Shown here piece after piece: positions 18,082 to 27,211 of a stretch of DNA of 64,000 bases. The position numbers and the translations under genes were made by a program. Below the pieces are notes generated by a model that did not search any database, was not told the DNA's origin, and saw nothing but the letters and a program-made list of their open reading frames with translations. Source of the stretch: Deltaproteobacteria bacterium (lineage in GTDB: Bacteria > Desulfobacterota > Binatia > HRBIN30 > CADEER01); contig JAJCZJ010000069.1 of the NCBI GenBank assembly GCA_029262455.1, positions 18,200 through 82,199 on the forward strand, written 5' to 3'. Within the stretch, counting starts at the first letter, position 1. Every line of letters begins with the position of its first letter.

Positions 18082-19803
18082 ATGAGTAGAAGAACACCCG
18101 TAATTTTGTTGTTGATCTTGGCCTTGGCGAGCCCCGCCTTGGCGGCGCCTGATCGCGTTTCCCTGGTCCTCGAGGCTTCCGACGGCGCGGCGCGGCGCGG
18201 TGAGATCGTCGCCATCGAAGCGGTCGCCGAGATCGCTGCGGGCTGGCACATTCACTCGAACAAACCGCCGGAGCCCTATCTAATCCCAACCGTCCTGACC
18301 CTGGACGTCCCGGCTGGGTTCGCCGATCCGGAAGTTGTCTACCCACCGGCCGAAGACCAGACTTTCTCGTTTGCGCCCGATCTCGTGCTGTCGGTCTACG
18401 ACGGCAAGCTGGGGATCGCCGCCGGCGTGATGGTACCGGCCGACTTCTCGGGAGACCGCTTCAAAATAAGTGCGAAGCTGCGCTATCAGGCTTGCAACGA
18501 TACGACGTGCGCCCCTCCGGCCACGGCCGACGCGGTGCTAGAGGTCGCGGTCGAGGATGGTGCGGCGGCTGCGGTGGTCGGTGATGCTAGCCCGAAGTCC
18601 GCTGTGCTCGGCGGCGGCGGTGAAATTTTTGCGCGTTGGCTGTCGGAACGAGGCTTGGTTTTTACGCTCTTGGCTGTGGCGCTGCTGGGTCTAGGGTTGA
18701 ACCTCACTCCGTGCGTATACCCGCTGATTTCGGTGACGGTAGCATATTTTGGCGGTCAGGCCTCGAGCCGTGGCGCGATTGCCTGGTTGGCGTCGGTCTA
18801 CGTCCTCGGTATCGCATTGTCTTTCTCGGCTGTCGGTGTCACCGCGGCGTTGTCTGGCGGGGTCTTCGGAGCTGCGCTGCAGAGCCCAGTTGTCATTGTT
18901 GGGCTTTCTCTCCTGATGGTCGGCCTCGCGTTGGGTAGCTTTGGCGTCTACCAACTACGCCCTCCGAGTGCGCTGATGACCTGGGCGGGCAGTACAGGTG
19001 GCGGCGCCGCCGGCTCCCTGTTCATGGGTCTTACGATGGGAATTGTGGCCGCGCCGTGTGTCGGGCCAATCGTGCTGGGGCTCTTGCTGTTCGTCGGCAG
19101 TCGCCAGGATCCGTGGTTGGGGTTCATGCTCTTCTTCGTCTTGGCCCTTGGGATGGGGCTGCCGTATCTGTTTCTCGCGGTAGCCGCCGGGTCGATCAAG
19201 AAGCTGCCGCGCTCCGGCGAATGGCTGCTTTGGACGGAGCGGCTCTTTGGCTGCATCCTGCTCGCGATGGCGGCCTATTTCCTGTCTACGATCCTCCCGG
19301 AGCCGCTGAAGTCGACGCTGTTGCCAGCAACGGTCGTGATCGCGGCGATCTATCTCGGGTTCATCGATGGCTCGGGACAAAGTATCGCATGGTTTCCAGT
19401 TGTAAAGCGTAGTGTCGGTGTTGCAATGCTGGCTGCTGGTATCTGGTTGGGCATGCCGGTTAGCGGCTCGGACGCAATTTCCTGGCAGTCTCTGACGAGC
19501 TGGGAGCGCCGGGAGGCTGGGCCGGTGCTGATCGATTTCGTCGCAGAGTGGTGCATTCCGTGCCGGGAGATGGATCACAGCACCTACGTGGACCCGGAGG
19601 TCATCGACGAAGCTGGCCGCTTTGTGATGGTCAAGGCGGATCTCACCGACGAGAACGACGCCAATGCGGAAGTCGTCGAGGAGTTTGCGGTGCGCGGGGT
19701 GCCAACGTTGATCTTGCGGTCGAGCGACGGCCAGGAGACGCATCGCATGGTCGGGTACGTCGGTGCCGACGAGCTCCTGGCAGCGATGCAGCAGGTTCAC
19801 TGA
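18082..19803 (+). CDS. dsbD: Thiol:disulfide interchange protein DsbD
   Basis: The 573-aa protein has the three DsbD parts. After a signal peptide comes the periplasmic alpha domain with the YQACNDTTC cysteine pair. Eight or so membrane helices follow, with the two intramembrane cysteines in NLTPCVYPL and AAPCVGP. A C-terminal thioredoxin-like domain carries EWCIPC. The protein moves electrons from cytoplasmic thioredoxin to periplasmic acceptors, for example for cytochrome c maturation. ATG 18082 begins the signal peptide cleanly; ATG 18058 with a nearby GAGG is an alternative adding eight residues. It diverges from the beta-barrel gene, with about 70 bases for two promoters. Confidence 0.95.
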   Translation: MSRRTPVILLLILALASPALAAPDRVSLVLEASDGAARRGEIVAIEAVAEIAAGWHIHSNKPPEPYLIPTVLTLDVPAGFADPEVVYPPAEDQTFSFAPDLVLSVYDGKLGIAAGVMVPADFSGDRFKISAKLRYQACNDTTCAPPATADAVLEVAVEDGAAAAVVGDASPKSAVLGGGGEIFARWLSERGLVFTLLAVALLGLGLNLTPCVYPLISVTVAYFGGQASSRGAIAWLASVYVLGIALSFSAVGVTAALSGGVFGAALQSPVVIVGLSLLMVGLALGSFGVYQLRPPSALMTWAGSTGGGAAGSLFMGLTMGIVAAPCVGPIVLGLLLFVGSRQDPWLGFMLFFVLALGMGLPYLFLAVAAGSIKKLPRSGEWLLWTERLFGCILLAMAAYFLSTILPEPLKSTLLPATVVIAAIYLGFIDGSGQSIAWFPVVKRSVGVAMLAAGIWLGMPVSGSDAISWQSLTSWERREAGPVLIDFVAEWCIPCREMDHSTYVDPEVIDEAGRFVMVKADLTDENDANAEVVEEFAVRGVPTLILRSSDGQETHRMVGYVGADELLAAMQQVH

Positions 19804-19942
19804 GGGACCTTGTCGCCGCTGTCGCAAGGGCTGATTCAGTTGACAGCTACCGTTTGAACGTCGAGACTACGTCGGCCTGCACTTGAGGTCGCCCGGTGTT
19901 CAAATCGGCCGCGGCCAACGCCCGCCGGCGCCTGAATGGCCG

Positions 19943-21247
19943 ATGGAATTCCGATCGCTCGACCTTCCCGATGTAGTGATGCGCGGCATTGAAGCCGTTG
20001 GCTTCGAGACGTGCACCCCAATTCAGGAGAAGACCCTGCCGGAGGCTTTGGCCGGGCGTGACATCGCCGGCCAGGCACAGACCGGGACCGGCAAGACTGC
20101 GGCGTTCCTGATCTCGACTTTCTCGAGGCTTTTGGGCAACGAGGCCAAAGGGCCGGGGCCGCGCGCCCTAATGATTGCACCGACGCGTGAGCTTGCGGTG
20201 CAGATTCATAACGACGCGATGGCGCTCGGCGAATTCACCGGCCTGACTTGTCTCGCGGTTTACGGGGGCGTGGACTACGTCAAGCAACGCGACTCACTGC
20301 GCGACGGGTGTGACATTCTGATCGGGACCCCGGGCCGCTTGATCGACTACTTCAAGCAGCATGTCTACAACTTGCGCAACTTGGACGTGCTGGTCATCGA
20401 TGAGGCGGATCGCATGTTCGACATGGGCTTCATCGCCGATATCCGCTTCATGTTGCGCCGTATGCCGCCGCCGCAAGAGCGGCAGTCCATGTTGTTTTCG
20501 GCGACCCTCAGCTTTGCCGTCATGGAGCTCGCGTATGAGCACATGAACGATCCGGTCAAGGTCGAGATCGCGCCGGAACAAATCACCGCGGAGAAGATCG
20601 AACACAAGTTGTACCACGTATCCAAGGAAGAAAAGTTTCCCTTGATGCTCGGGTTGATCCGGAACGACCCGCCCGAAAGAGCGATGGCTTTCGTCAACAC
20701 CAAGCGTGAGGCGGAATGGCTGGCGCTGCGCCTCGAAGCGAATGGCGTCAAGGCGCAGGCCCTTACGGGTGACGTGAACCAACGCGTTCGGCTGCGCATC
20801 CTGAAGACATTCAAAGAGGGCGGTCTGCCGATTTTGGTCGCGACCGATGTCGCATCGCGCGGTTTGCATATCGACGCAGTGTCTCACGTTTATAATTACG
20901 ACGTGCCGCAGGACCCGGAGGACTACGTTCATCGAATTGGCCGTACTGCGCGGGCCGGCGCTTCGGGGAAAGCGATCACCCTCGGCTGTGAGAACTGGGC
21001 CGTCGGGCTCGAAGGAATCGAAAAGCTGATTGGTTTTCAGCTGCCTGTGGAGCACGTCGAAGACGAAATGCTGGTCGAGGCGGTCGTGCCGAAACGCCGC
21101 CCCCGGCCTCGCGCGTCAGCCCGTCCAGGCGGTGGTCCCGGAAGAGGCCGACAGTCGCCGAAGGGTGCGAAGAGTGGATCGGCTGGCTCCAGTGACCGGC
21201 CACGTCGCCGTCGAAGCAGTGGTAAGCAAACCGCACCTTCGAAGTAG
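19943..21247 (+). CDS. DEAD-box ATP-dependent RNA helicase (RhlB/RhlE type)
   Basis: A 434-aa superfamily 2 helicase with every core motif visible: Q motif (CTPIQ), I (AQTGTGKT), Ia (PTRELA), II (DEAD), III (SAT), V (ATDVASRGL) and VI (HRIGRTARAG). The core ends near residue 375. The tail is Arg/Gly/Ser-rich (RRPRPRASARPGGGPGRGR), a typical unstructured RNA-binding extension. It probably remodels RNA in degradation or ribosome assembly; I cannot separate RhlB from RhlE or CsdA by eye. The start at ATG 19943 is preferred over a TTG at 19883. lnt begins nine bases downstream, so the two are likely co-transcribed. Confidence 0.93.
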   Translation: MEFRSLDLPDVVMRGIEAVGFETCTPIQEKTLPEALAGRDIAGQAQTGTGKTAAFLISTFSRLLGNEAKGPGPRALMIAPTRELAVQIHNDAMALGEFTGLTCLAVYGGVDYVKQRDSLRDGCDILIGTPGRLIDYFKQHVYNLRNLDVLVIDEADRMFDMGFIADIRFMLRRMPPPQERQSMLFSATLSFAVMELAYEHMNDPVKVEIAPEQITAEKIEHKLYHVSKEEKFPLMLGLIRNDPPERAMAFVNTKREAEWLALRLEANGVKAQALTGDVNQRVRLRILKTFKEGGLPILVATDVASRGLHIDAVSHVYNYDVPQDPEDYVHRIGRTARAGASGKAITLGCENWAVGLEGIEKLIGFQLPVEHVEDEMLVEAVVPKRRPRPRASARPGGGPGRGRQSPKGAKSGSAGSSDRPRRRRSSGKQTAPSK

Positions 21248-21256
21248 CGACGGCTG

Positions 21257-22783
21257 ATGTCGCCGGTGAAATCGAAGCGTCGCAATCGTTTGGTCACTTT
21301 CGGTCTCTGCGCGGTCGGCGGATTTCTGATCGCAGCGCCGTGGTTGCGGTTTTCTTTGCACCCGCTGGCGTGGTTTGCGTTTGCGCCGCTCGTAGTGGCG
21401 TTTTCGGGAGCGTCCTCGAACCGTCAATCTCTGCGCCTCGGGCTGGCCGCGGGCTTGGCCACGAACGTTCCCGCGTTCGTCTGGCTGGTTCATACGATCG
21501 ACGTGTTCGGTGGTTTTCCGCTACCGGTCGCCTGGTTCTTCTATCTTTGCTTGTCCGTATATTCGTCCGGGCAATTCGTCTTGTTTGCCCTTGCCCTGAG
21601 GCGCGTGGGTCTCGGCCCGTTCGCTTTGGCGCCGCCCGTGCTGTGGGTTTCCCTCGAGTTCCTTTACCCGAATCTGTTTCCCTGGCGCATGGCGAGCTCG
21701 CAGATCGAGGTGCCGCTGCTTCTGCAGGTGGGGGACCTCACCGGCCCCTACGGCCTGAGCTTCGCGCTCGTTTGGGTTGGATCGTCGCTCGCGATGTTGT
21801 GGTTGCGGCGCACCTGGCGACCGCTGGCCGGCGCGGTTGTGTTGGTCGCGCTGATCTCAGCGTACGGCGCTTGGCGCTGGCCGCAGATCGATGCCGAGAT
21901 TGCGCGCGCCCCTGTCCTCAAGGTGGGACTGATCCAGGGCAATGTCGGTATTCGCGAGAAGGGCAACGCCTCTTACTTCGATATCAACATCGAGAAGTAC
22001 CGCATGTTGTCGCGGTCGGTGCAGCGCGACGTCGATGTTCTGATTTGGCCGGAAACGGTATCGCACGAGTGGATTCCGCAGACGGCGAAGCGACTCGATC
22101 CGCAGGCGCATCCGTTTCCCGGGGTCGAGATACCGATGATCTTCGGTGGCCTCGGGTATCACTACGGTGAAGTCGACCAGGCCGAACGATTCAACGTAGC
22201 GTTTCTCACCGACCGCGAGGGCAATGTCCTCGGCCGCTACAATAAGCAGATCCTGCTGCCGTTCGGAGAGTACCTTCCGTTCTCGTGGCTGATCCCGGGA
22301 TTGGAGTCTTTGAGTCCGAATACCGGGGCGTTCACCGCCGGCACGGAAGCGATCACTCTCGACCTTCCGAATGGCGCGCGATTTGCGCCGCTGGTCTGCT
22401 ACGAGGATGTACCGTCGGGGATCGCGCGTGAGATGACGTCGGTCGGTGCCAATGTCCTGATGACGATCTTCAACGATGCGTGGTTCGGAGACTCGATGGC
22501 GCCCTACCAGCACGAAGCGATCGCGATTTGGCGCGCGATCGAGAATCGCCGCTATTTCGTTCGGGTGGGAAACGCGGGTGATACTGGGATTGTCGATCCG
22601 TTTGGAAACATTGTGAAACGCCTGCCACTGTTCACGGCCGAGAGTCTCGTTGGGGAGATTCGCCTGCTGGAGACAAGCACTTTTTACACCCAACACGGTG
22701 ACGTCTTCGCGTGGCTTGTCTTGGTTGTGGCTGTGAGCTTGTTGGGGTCGCGAAGGGTTCGAAAATGGGGCGGGGCAGTTTAG
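21257..22783 (+). CDS. lnt: Apolipoprotein N-acyltransferase
   Basis: A 508-aa inner-membrane enzyme, the family's usual length. Six or so N-terminal transmembrane helices (residues ~12-210) are followed by a nitrilase-fold periplasmic domain. The catalytic triad is present: Glu in IWPET, Lys in YNKQILLPFGEYLP and Cys in LVCYED. A last helix lies near the C-terminus. It adds the third acyl chain to the N-terminal Cys of lipoproteins, fitting the lipobox proteins in this window. It is probably in one transcript with the helicase. Confidence 0.96.
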   Translation: MSPVKSKRRNRLVTFGLCAVGGFLIAAPWLRFSLHPLAWFAFAPLVVAFSGASSNRQSLRLGLAAGLATNVPAFVWLVHTIDVFGGFPLPVAWFFYLCLSVYSSGQFVLFALALRRVGLGPFALAPPVLWVSLEFLYPNLFPWRMASSQIEVPLLLQVGDLTGPYGLSFALVWVGSSLAMLWLRRTWRPLAGAVVLVALISAYGAWRWPQIDAEIARAPVLKVGLIQGNVGIREKGNASYFDINIEKYRMLSRSVQRDVDVLIWPETVSHEWIPQTAKRLDPQAHPFPGVEIPMIFGGLGYHYGEVDQAERFNVAFLTDREGNVLGRYNKQILLPFGEYLPFSWLIPGLESLSPNTGAFTAGTEAITLDLPNGARFAPLVCYEDVPSGIAREMTSVGANVLMTIFNDAWFGDSMAPYQHEAIAIWRAIENRRYFVRVGNAGDTGIVDPFGNIVKRLPLFTAESLVGEIRLLETSTFYTQHGDVFAWLVLVVAVSLLGSRRVRKWGGAV

Positions 22784-22810
22784 AAGTATCATTTACAGCT
22801 AAATAGTAAG

Positions 22811-22839
22811 TTGACAAATTAGTTCGCTACGGATAGTCT
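22811..22839 (+). promoter_or_regulatory. Sigma-70-like promoter giving a leaderless mRNA
   Basis: TTGACA (22811-22816), a 17-base spacer and TAGTCT (22834-22839). The -10 box ends six bases before the ATG at 22846, so the predicted transcript start falls on the start codon. No Shine-Dalgarno sequence precedes the ATG (CTCCAC). Confidence 0.65.
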
Positions 22840-22845
22840 CTCCAC

Positions 22846-23370
22846 ATGGCGAGAGACTATCGAAAGCTGAAGGTGTTTTCCCTGGCGGACGAGCTGGTGT
22901 CCGAGGTTTACGTCGCGACGCGTCGTTTTCCGCCCGAGGAGCGGATTGGGTTACAAGCGCAGGTGCGCAAGGCTGCGGTCGCGGTTCCATCCAGCATCAT
23001 TGCGGGTTGTGAACGGTCCTCGGAAAGCGAGTACGTCCACTACAGTGCGGTGGCGATGGCGAGCGCCTCTGAAACCCGCTACCTCCTCCAACTGGCGAGT
23101 CGGTTGGGATACCTCGCCGAAGAATCGTGCCGGGATCTCGAGGAACGCTACAGCCGGTTGATCGGCGGTCTGTACAAATTGATCCAGGCGGTTCGCGATC
23201 GAGAGAGCGGCGACGGCTCAAGAAGAACGCGGCGCAAGGACGATGACCGAGCCGGAGCCGACGACGGCGTTGGCGTTGGCGGCGACGACCGGCGCAGTAG
23301 CGATGCGAGCGCGGGTCGCGCGCAGAGCGGCGAGGATAGTCGATCGAGTCGCCGCAAGTGGGACCGCTAG
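22846..23370 (+). CDS. Four-helix-bundle protein (23S rRNA intervening-sequence protein family)
   Basis: Residues 1-118 match the four-helix-bundle family first seen in 23S rRNA intervening sequences: DYRKLKVFSLADELV at the start, QVRKAAVAVPSSIIAG in helix 2, and YLLQLASRLGYL in helix 3. These ~120-aa proteins are common single genes in accessory positions; their role is unknown. This copy has a further ~55 residues of Arg/Asp/Ser-rich low complexity, which may be a frameshifted or non-functional extension. Its stop overlaps the convergent thioesterase stop by four bases. A consensus-like promoter places the RNA start on the ATG. No 23S rRNA is nearby. Confidence 0.85.
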   Translation: MARDYRKLKVFSLADELVSEVYVATRRFPPEERIGLQAQVRKAAVAVPSSIIAGCERSSESEYVHYSAVAMASASETRYLLQLASRLGYLAEESCRDLEERYSRLIGGLYKLIQAVRDRESGDGSRRTRRKDDDRAGADDGVGVGGDDRRSSDASAGRAQSGEDSRSSRRKWDR

Positions 23371-23792
23371 CTCGCCGCTTCTACTGCGTCGCGGAGGTCC
23401 TGCGGCATTCTCTGTGGGCGACCATCGTCGTCGAGGATGGCGTGTTCGGTACTACCGGTGACGAGCAGTGTGTCTTCTGCGCTGCGTAGCTCGTAACGGA
23501 TCTTGAGCCTGGCGCGCCCGACCGACTCGATGCCGGCGTGTACGCTGACGACATCGTCGTAGCGCGCCGGGCTGTGGTATCTACACTCCGTCGCCAGGAC
23601 GGCGAGGTAGAGGCCGCGCTCGATATAACCTGGAAACGCATGGCCGAGCTTGCGAAAGAGTTCGGCTCGGCCGATCTCGAAGATACGAAAATAGTTGCCG
23701 TAGTATACGATGCGCATCGGATCGCAGTCAGCGAACACGACGCGATACTCGGCGACCTTGTCGATCGTTGTTTGCTTTGCTGACGTGGCCAT
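23367..23792 (-). CDS. Acyl-CoA thioesterase, 4-hydroxybenzoyl-CoA thioesterase/YbgC type
   Basis: A 141-aa single hotdog protein with the family's N-terminal active-site pattern FADCDPMRIVYYGNYFRIFE (Asp and the NY pair) and a central CRYHSPARYDD. It should hydrolyse acyl- or aroyl-CoA thioesters in the cytoplasm; the substrate is not predictable. ATG 23792 lies two bases before the end of the ppk2 reading frame, so the two genes are translationally close and probably in one transcript. The longer frame upstream lies wholly inside ppk2 and is rejected. Confidence 0.9.
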   Translation of the reverse strand: MATSAKQTTIDKVAEYRVVFADCDPMRIVYYGNYFRIFEIGRAELFRKLGHAFPGYIERGLYLAVLATECRYHSPARYDDVVSVHAGIESVGRARLKIRYELRSAEDTLLVTGSTEHAILDDDGRPQRMPQDLRDAVEAAS

Positions 23793-23794
23793 CG

Positions 23795-24526
23795 CTACTT
23801 GCTTCGCTTCTCGACTGCTTTGAGGGTTCGTTTCAGGACCTCGATGCGGGCGTGCCACTTGTCTTCGCTGGCGATTGCATGCCACGGGGCGTGGCGGGTG
23901 TTGGTATGGCGGAACATGTCGTCCGCGGCATCGATGTATGCATTCCACTTGCGGCGGTTGCGCCAGTCTTCCGGGGTAATCTTGTAGTTCTTGAAGGGGT
24001 CCTTCTCCCGCTCTCGAAAGCGGGCGAGTTGTTCCTTCTTAGAGAGGTGCAGCCAAAATTTGAGGACCAGGGTCTTGTTGTCCACGAGAGTTCGCTCGAA
24101 GTCGTTGATCTCTCGGTACGCTCGCTTCCATTCGGATTGGCTGCAGAAGCCCTCGACCCGCTCCACCAGAACCCGCCCGTACCAAGACCGGTCGAAGATT
24201 CCGATGGCGCCGGTGCGCGGCATCTGCGTGTGAAATCTCCAGAGGTAGGGGTGGGCCTTCTCGACTGGTTCGGGAGCGCCGATGGCGTGGACCTTGTAGC
24301 CACGCGGATCGAGCCGCCCGGTGAGGCGGCGGATGGTGCCACCCTTGCCCGCAGCGTCCATGCCTTCGAACGCAATGACCACCGAGAACGCCTTGCTATC
24401 TCGCAGCTCGATCTGTTGGCGGAGAAGGTCGAGCTGAAGTTTCTCGATCTCTTTCTGTGCTTTCTTCTTGCTTGCGACTTTTTGGTCGAGGTCGATCGAT
24501 TTTGTCGTGAGGGCTTTGCTCTTCAT
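23795..24526 (-). CDS. ppk2: Polyphosphate kinase 2 family protein
   Basis: A 243-aa single-domain PPK2. Walker A is GMDAAGKGG, the Walker B region is IGIFDRSWYGRVLVERVEGF, and the lid basic residues lie in EKDPFKNYKIT. It transfers phosphate between polyphosphate and nucleoside mono- or diphosphates. The conserved WNAYIDAADDMFRHTNT end suits the class that phosphorylates ADP/GDP or NMP; the subclass is not settled by eye. ATG 24526 (MKSKALTTKS) is chosen; ATG or alternative codons 45 bases upstream would add 15 residues. Confidence 0.92.
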   Translation of the reverse strand: MKSKALTTKSIDLDQKVASKKKAQKEIEKLQLDLLRQQIELRDSKAFSVVIAFEGMDAAGKGGTIRRLTGRLDPRGYKVHAIGAPEPVEKAHPYLWRFHTQMPRTGAIGIFDRSWYGRVLVERVEGFCSQSEWKRAYREINDFERTLVDNKTLVLKFWLHLSKKEQLARFREREKDPFKNYKITPEDWRNRRKWNAYIDAADDMFRHTNTRHAPWHAIASEDKWHARIEVLKRTLKAVEKRSK

Positions 24527-24724
24527 CAGGTTGAACCATGTTTGGATAGTGTCTCGATACCATCGCCTCAATCAGGTTGCACGTGTCTGGCACAGTTCAG
24601 ACATACGCCTCGCAACGGAATTTTTCGGTAGTCGTTTGGGGGTTTCTTTGTTTCCTCACGGGTTAGTTGACCCGGCCTCGAATCGGCGTAGCGTTGAAGT
24701 TGTACGAGCCCTCAGGAGATAGCG

Positions 24725-26674
24725 ATGGCATCTGACGAATATCCCTTGCTCAGCGCGCTCGAGTCCCCGGAAAGCCTGCGGGGAATGGAGACTGAGCTTC
24801 TCTATCGTTTCGCCAATGAGACGCGCGACTTCATCATTGATTCCGTGACGCGGACCGGCGGTCATCTCGGTGCGGGCCTAGGTGTCGTTGAACTGACCTT
24901 GGCGCTTTTCTCGGAGTACAACTTCAACGACCGTGACAAGCTGGTTTGGGATGTTGGGCACCAGTGCTATCCGCACAAGATTTTGACCGGGCGGATGGAC
25001 GACTTCGATTCGCTGCGTCAGTGGGAAGGCATGTCCGGTTTTCCCGATCCCGCCGAGTCCCCCTATGATACGGTGAAGACCGGACACGGCGGCACGAGTA
25101 TCTCGACTGCGATGGGATTTTCCCTGGCATGGCGAGGGCAGCCTGAGAATGCGGATCGCAAGGCGGTTGCGGTCATCGGCGATGGCTCGATGCAAGAAGG
25201 CAATGCCTTTGAGGCTCTCAATCACGGGGGTACGTATCGCGATCTGAATCTGGTGGTTGTGCTCAACGACAACAACATGGGCATCAGCCCGAGTGTCGGC
25301 GCGTTGAGCAAATACCTGTCGCGCGTTCGCAGTTCCACCTGGCTCAATGACCGGTTGCACGCGTTGCAGCAGACGATCAAACAAATCCCGCGCGTCGGCG
25401 ATGCGGTCGAGGATGTTCTGCAGCGCTGGTATCACTCCTTTCAAGGAATCGTGCCGCAACACGCGATGGGCATCATTTTTGAGGAGCTCGGTTTTTTCTA
25501 TTACGGCCCGATCGATGGGCACGACATCGACGCCTTGCGCGAAGCGTTTAGCGCGACGCAGTGGATGCAACGACCGGTGCTCATTCACGCTGTCACTCAG
25601 AAGGGTCGCGGCTACCGAGACGACGTGCCGGAGGATACTTGCTACCACGCCGCCAAGGGGACGGTGAAATCGAACGCGCCGACGTTCGAGTATCCTGCTC
25701 AGGGAGGTCCAAGTTTTACGGCGGCGTTTGCTGACAAGGCGATCGAGCTGGCGGAAGCCGATGACAAGGTGATCGTCCTCACGGCTGCAATGCTCGAGGG
25801 GACCGGTCTCAAGAAGTTCCAGAAACTCTATCCCGACCGGTGTCTGGACGTGGGGATGGCGGAGCAGCACGCGGTCAGTCTAGCGGCGGGGTTGGCTTTG
25901 GCAGGGCACAAGCCGATCTGTGCAATCTATTCGACGTTCCTGCAACGCGCCTATGACCAGCTGTTTCAAGAAGTTGCGCTGCAGAACGCTCCGGTTGTCT
26001 TCTGTTTGGACCGCGGAGGGTTGGTTGGCAACGACGGGGCGACACACAACGGTGTCTTCGACATCGCGTATCTGCGCTGCTTGCCCAACTTCGTCCTGAT
26101 GGCGCCGCGTGACACGCTAGAGCTCGGACGCTGTATGGATCTTGCCGTTCAACACGACGGGCCAACCGCGATCCGGTTTCCTCGTGGATCGGGTGTTGCC
26201 CCCGACGAGTGCGTGACGAGTCGTCCGTTTGGAGTTGGCGAAGGGGAGTTGGTGGCCGACGGTGATGCGGGTTGTATCGTCGCGTACGGACCGATGGTCT
26301 ACGTCGCGCTCGAGATTCGCGAGCGCGTTAGGGAGTCGTCCGGAAAAGCGTTGTCGGTGGTCGACGGCCGTTTCGCCAAGCCTCTCGATGAGGATCTCAT
26401 CTTTTCGCAGATCGACAGCCAGCCTGTGATGTTCACCCTCGAGGACCACGTCATGGCGGGGGGCTTTGGCTCGGCTGTTGCGGAACTAGTGCAACAGAAA
26501 AGGCGCCAACGTTCTCCGCGCCTCGAGTTGTTAGCTCTACCGGACCGCTATGTGGATCACGGCACCCGCGTCGAGCAACTCGCATCGGCGAACCTCGACC
26601 TCGAGACGTTGGTCGCGCGCGTGCTCGAACGCTTGGGGCAAATCGAACCTGTAGTGCGGTTGGTCAGTCGTTGA
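24725..26674 (+). CDS. dxs: 1-deoxy-D-xylulose-5-phosphate synthase
   Basis: First enzyme of the MEP isoprenoid pathway, supplying the prenyl tail of the menaquinone made by the men operon nearby. The 649-aa protein shows the TPP half (TGGHLGAGLGVVELT, VWDVGHQCYPHKILTGR), the second-half glutamate in DVGMAEQHAVSLAAGLA and the GNDGATHNGVFDIAYLR loop. The TPP motif reads GDGSMQEGNAFEALNHG; usual DXS has a GDGALTGGMAYEALN-like loop, so this is a variant form. AGGAG six to seven bases before ATG 24725 supports the start. A transketolase-like relative is less likely because the DXS-specific loops are kept. Confidence 0.92.
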   Translation: MASDEYPLLSALESPESLRGMETELLYRFANETRDFIIDSVTRTGGHLGAGLGVVELTLALFSEYNFNDRDKLVWDVGHQCYPHKILTGRMDDFDSLRQWEGMSGFPDPAESPYDTVKTGHGGTSISTAMGFSLAWRGQPENADRKAVAVIGDGSMQEGNAFEALNHGGTYRDLNLVVVLNDNNMGISPSVGALSKYLSRVRSSTWLNDRLHALQQTIKQIPRVGDAVEDVLQRWYHSFQGIVPQHAMGIIFEELGFFYYGPIDGHDIDALREAFSATQWMQRPVLIHAVTQKGRGYRDDVPEDTCYHAAKGTVKSNAPTFEYPAQGGPSFTAAFADKAIELAEADDKVIVLTAAMLEGTGLKKFQKLYPDRCLDVGMAEQHAVSLAAGLALAGHKPICAIYSTFLQRAYDQLFQEVALQNAPVVFCLDRGGLVGNDGATHNGVFDIAYLRCLPNFVLMAPRDTLELGRCMDLAVQHDGPTAIRFPRGSGVAPDECVTSRPFGVGEGELVADGDAGCIVAYGPMVYVALEIRERVRESSGKALSVVDGRFAKPLDEDLIFSQIDSQPVMFTLEDHVMAGGFGSAVAELVQQKRRQRSPRLELLALPDRYVDHGTRVEQLASANLDLETLVARVLERLGQIEPVVRLVSR

Positions 26675-26697
26675 CGCCGGCCGTCGTCATCACGGGC

Positions 26698-26783
26698 TAG
26701 GGTAGGCTTCAAACTACCTATGACCTGTCAGGCTGAAGCCTGACCTACCTCCCGTGTTGGCGTGCCCACAAATCGGGACAGTC
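26698..26783. repeat. Cluster of small palindromes after dxs
   Basis: Three imperfect inverted repeats follow one another: GGTAGGCTTC/CTACC near 26701-26719, GTCAGGC-TGAA-GCCTGAC (26727-26744), and GGGACAGTCTCGTCCC near 26775. The middle one is a perfect 7-bp stem. GTAGG...GCCTGAC elements are widely seen as dispersed intergenic repeats. They could also end dxs transcription, but no T-run follows. Confidence 0.55.
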
Positions 26784-26789
26784 TCGTCC

Positions 26790-27068
26790 CTACAGATATA
26801 GGATGAAGAGCCGCTCGAAGCCGTTGGCACGAAACGTCGGCGAGGGCTCCTTCCAAAAGCCGGGCTCGCCGTAGGCCGGGTGTTCGCAAGAGCACGCCTC
26901 GCAGTGGGGGCAGAGTTTCGACGGCTCGCTGTGCATGTGTCCGCACCACGGCGCGGAAAACAAGTCGAATTCCCGATGGCAGCCCGGGCACGGGATTCGG
27001 TGTTTGCTGCCCTGGCGGGTTACGTAATCGGGACGTGGCAGTAGTTGGGGTGCGTGGCTTGTAGGCAT
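26790..27068 (-). CDS. Small zinc-ribbon protein of unknown function
   Basis: A 92-aa protein with a zinc-ribbon-like set of Cys/His: IPCPGC, APWCGHMH, LCPHCEACSCEHP. The rest is not recognisable. AGGAG six bases before ATG 27068 supports that start; an ATG six bases further upstream overlaps the Shine-Dalgarno. It lies just after the menE end on the same strand side but is read before it (minus strand), with ~140 bases between. A metal-binding or nucleic-acid adaptor role is possible, with no evidence for a specific one. Confidence 0.7.
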   Translation of the reverse strand: MPTSHAPQLLPRPDYVTRQGSKHRIPCPGCHREFDLFSAPWCGHMHSEPSKLCPHCEACSCEHPAYGEPGFWKEPSPTFRANGFERLFILYL

Positions 27069-27211
27069 GGGCATCTCCTGGGAGTAGGAAAAGCACGTCG
27101 CATGCCAACCCTGTGGGCCACTGGGACGTCGATGTGAGGTGGACTGAACCGCGCGTCAGCGCACAGGAAAGTTCCGGTGCTGCGACGACCGTCCGATCCT
27201 TGACGCCTAAA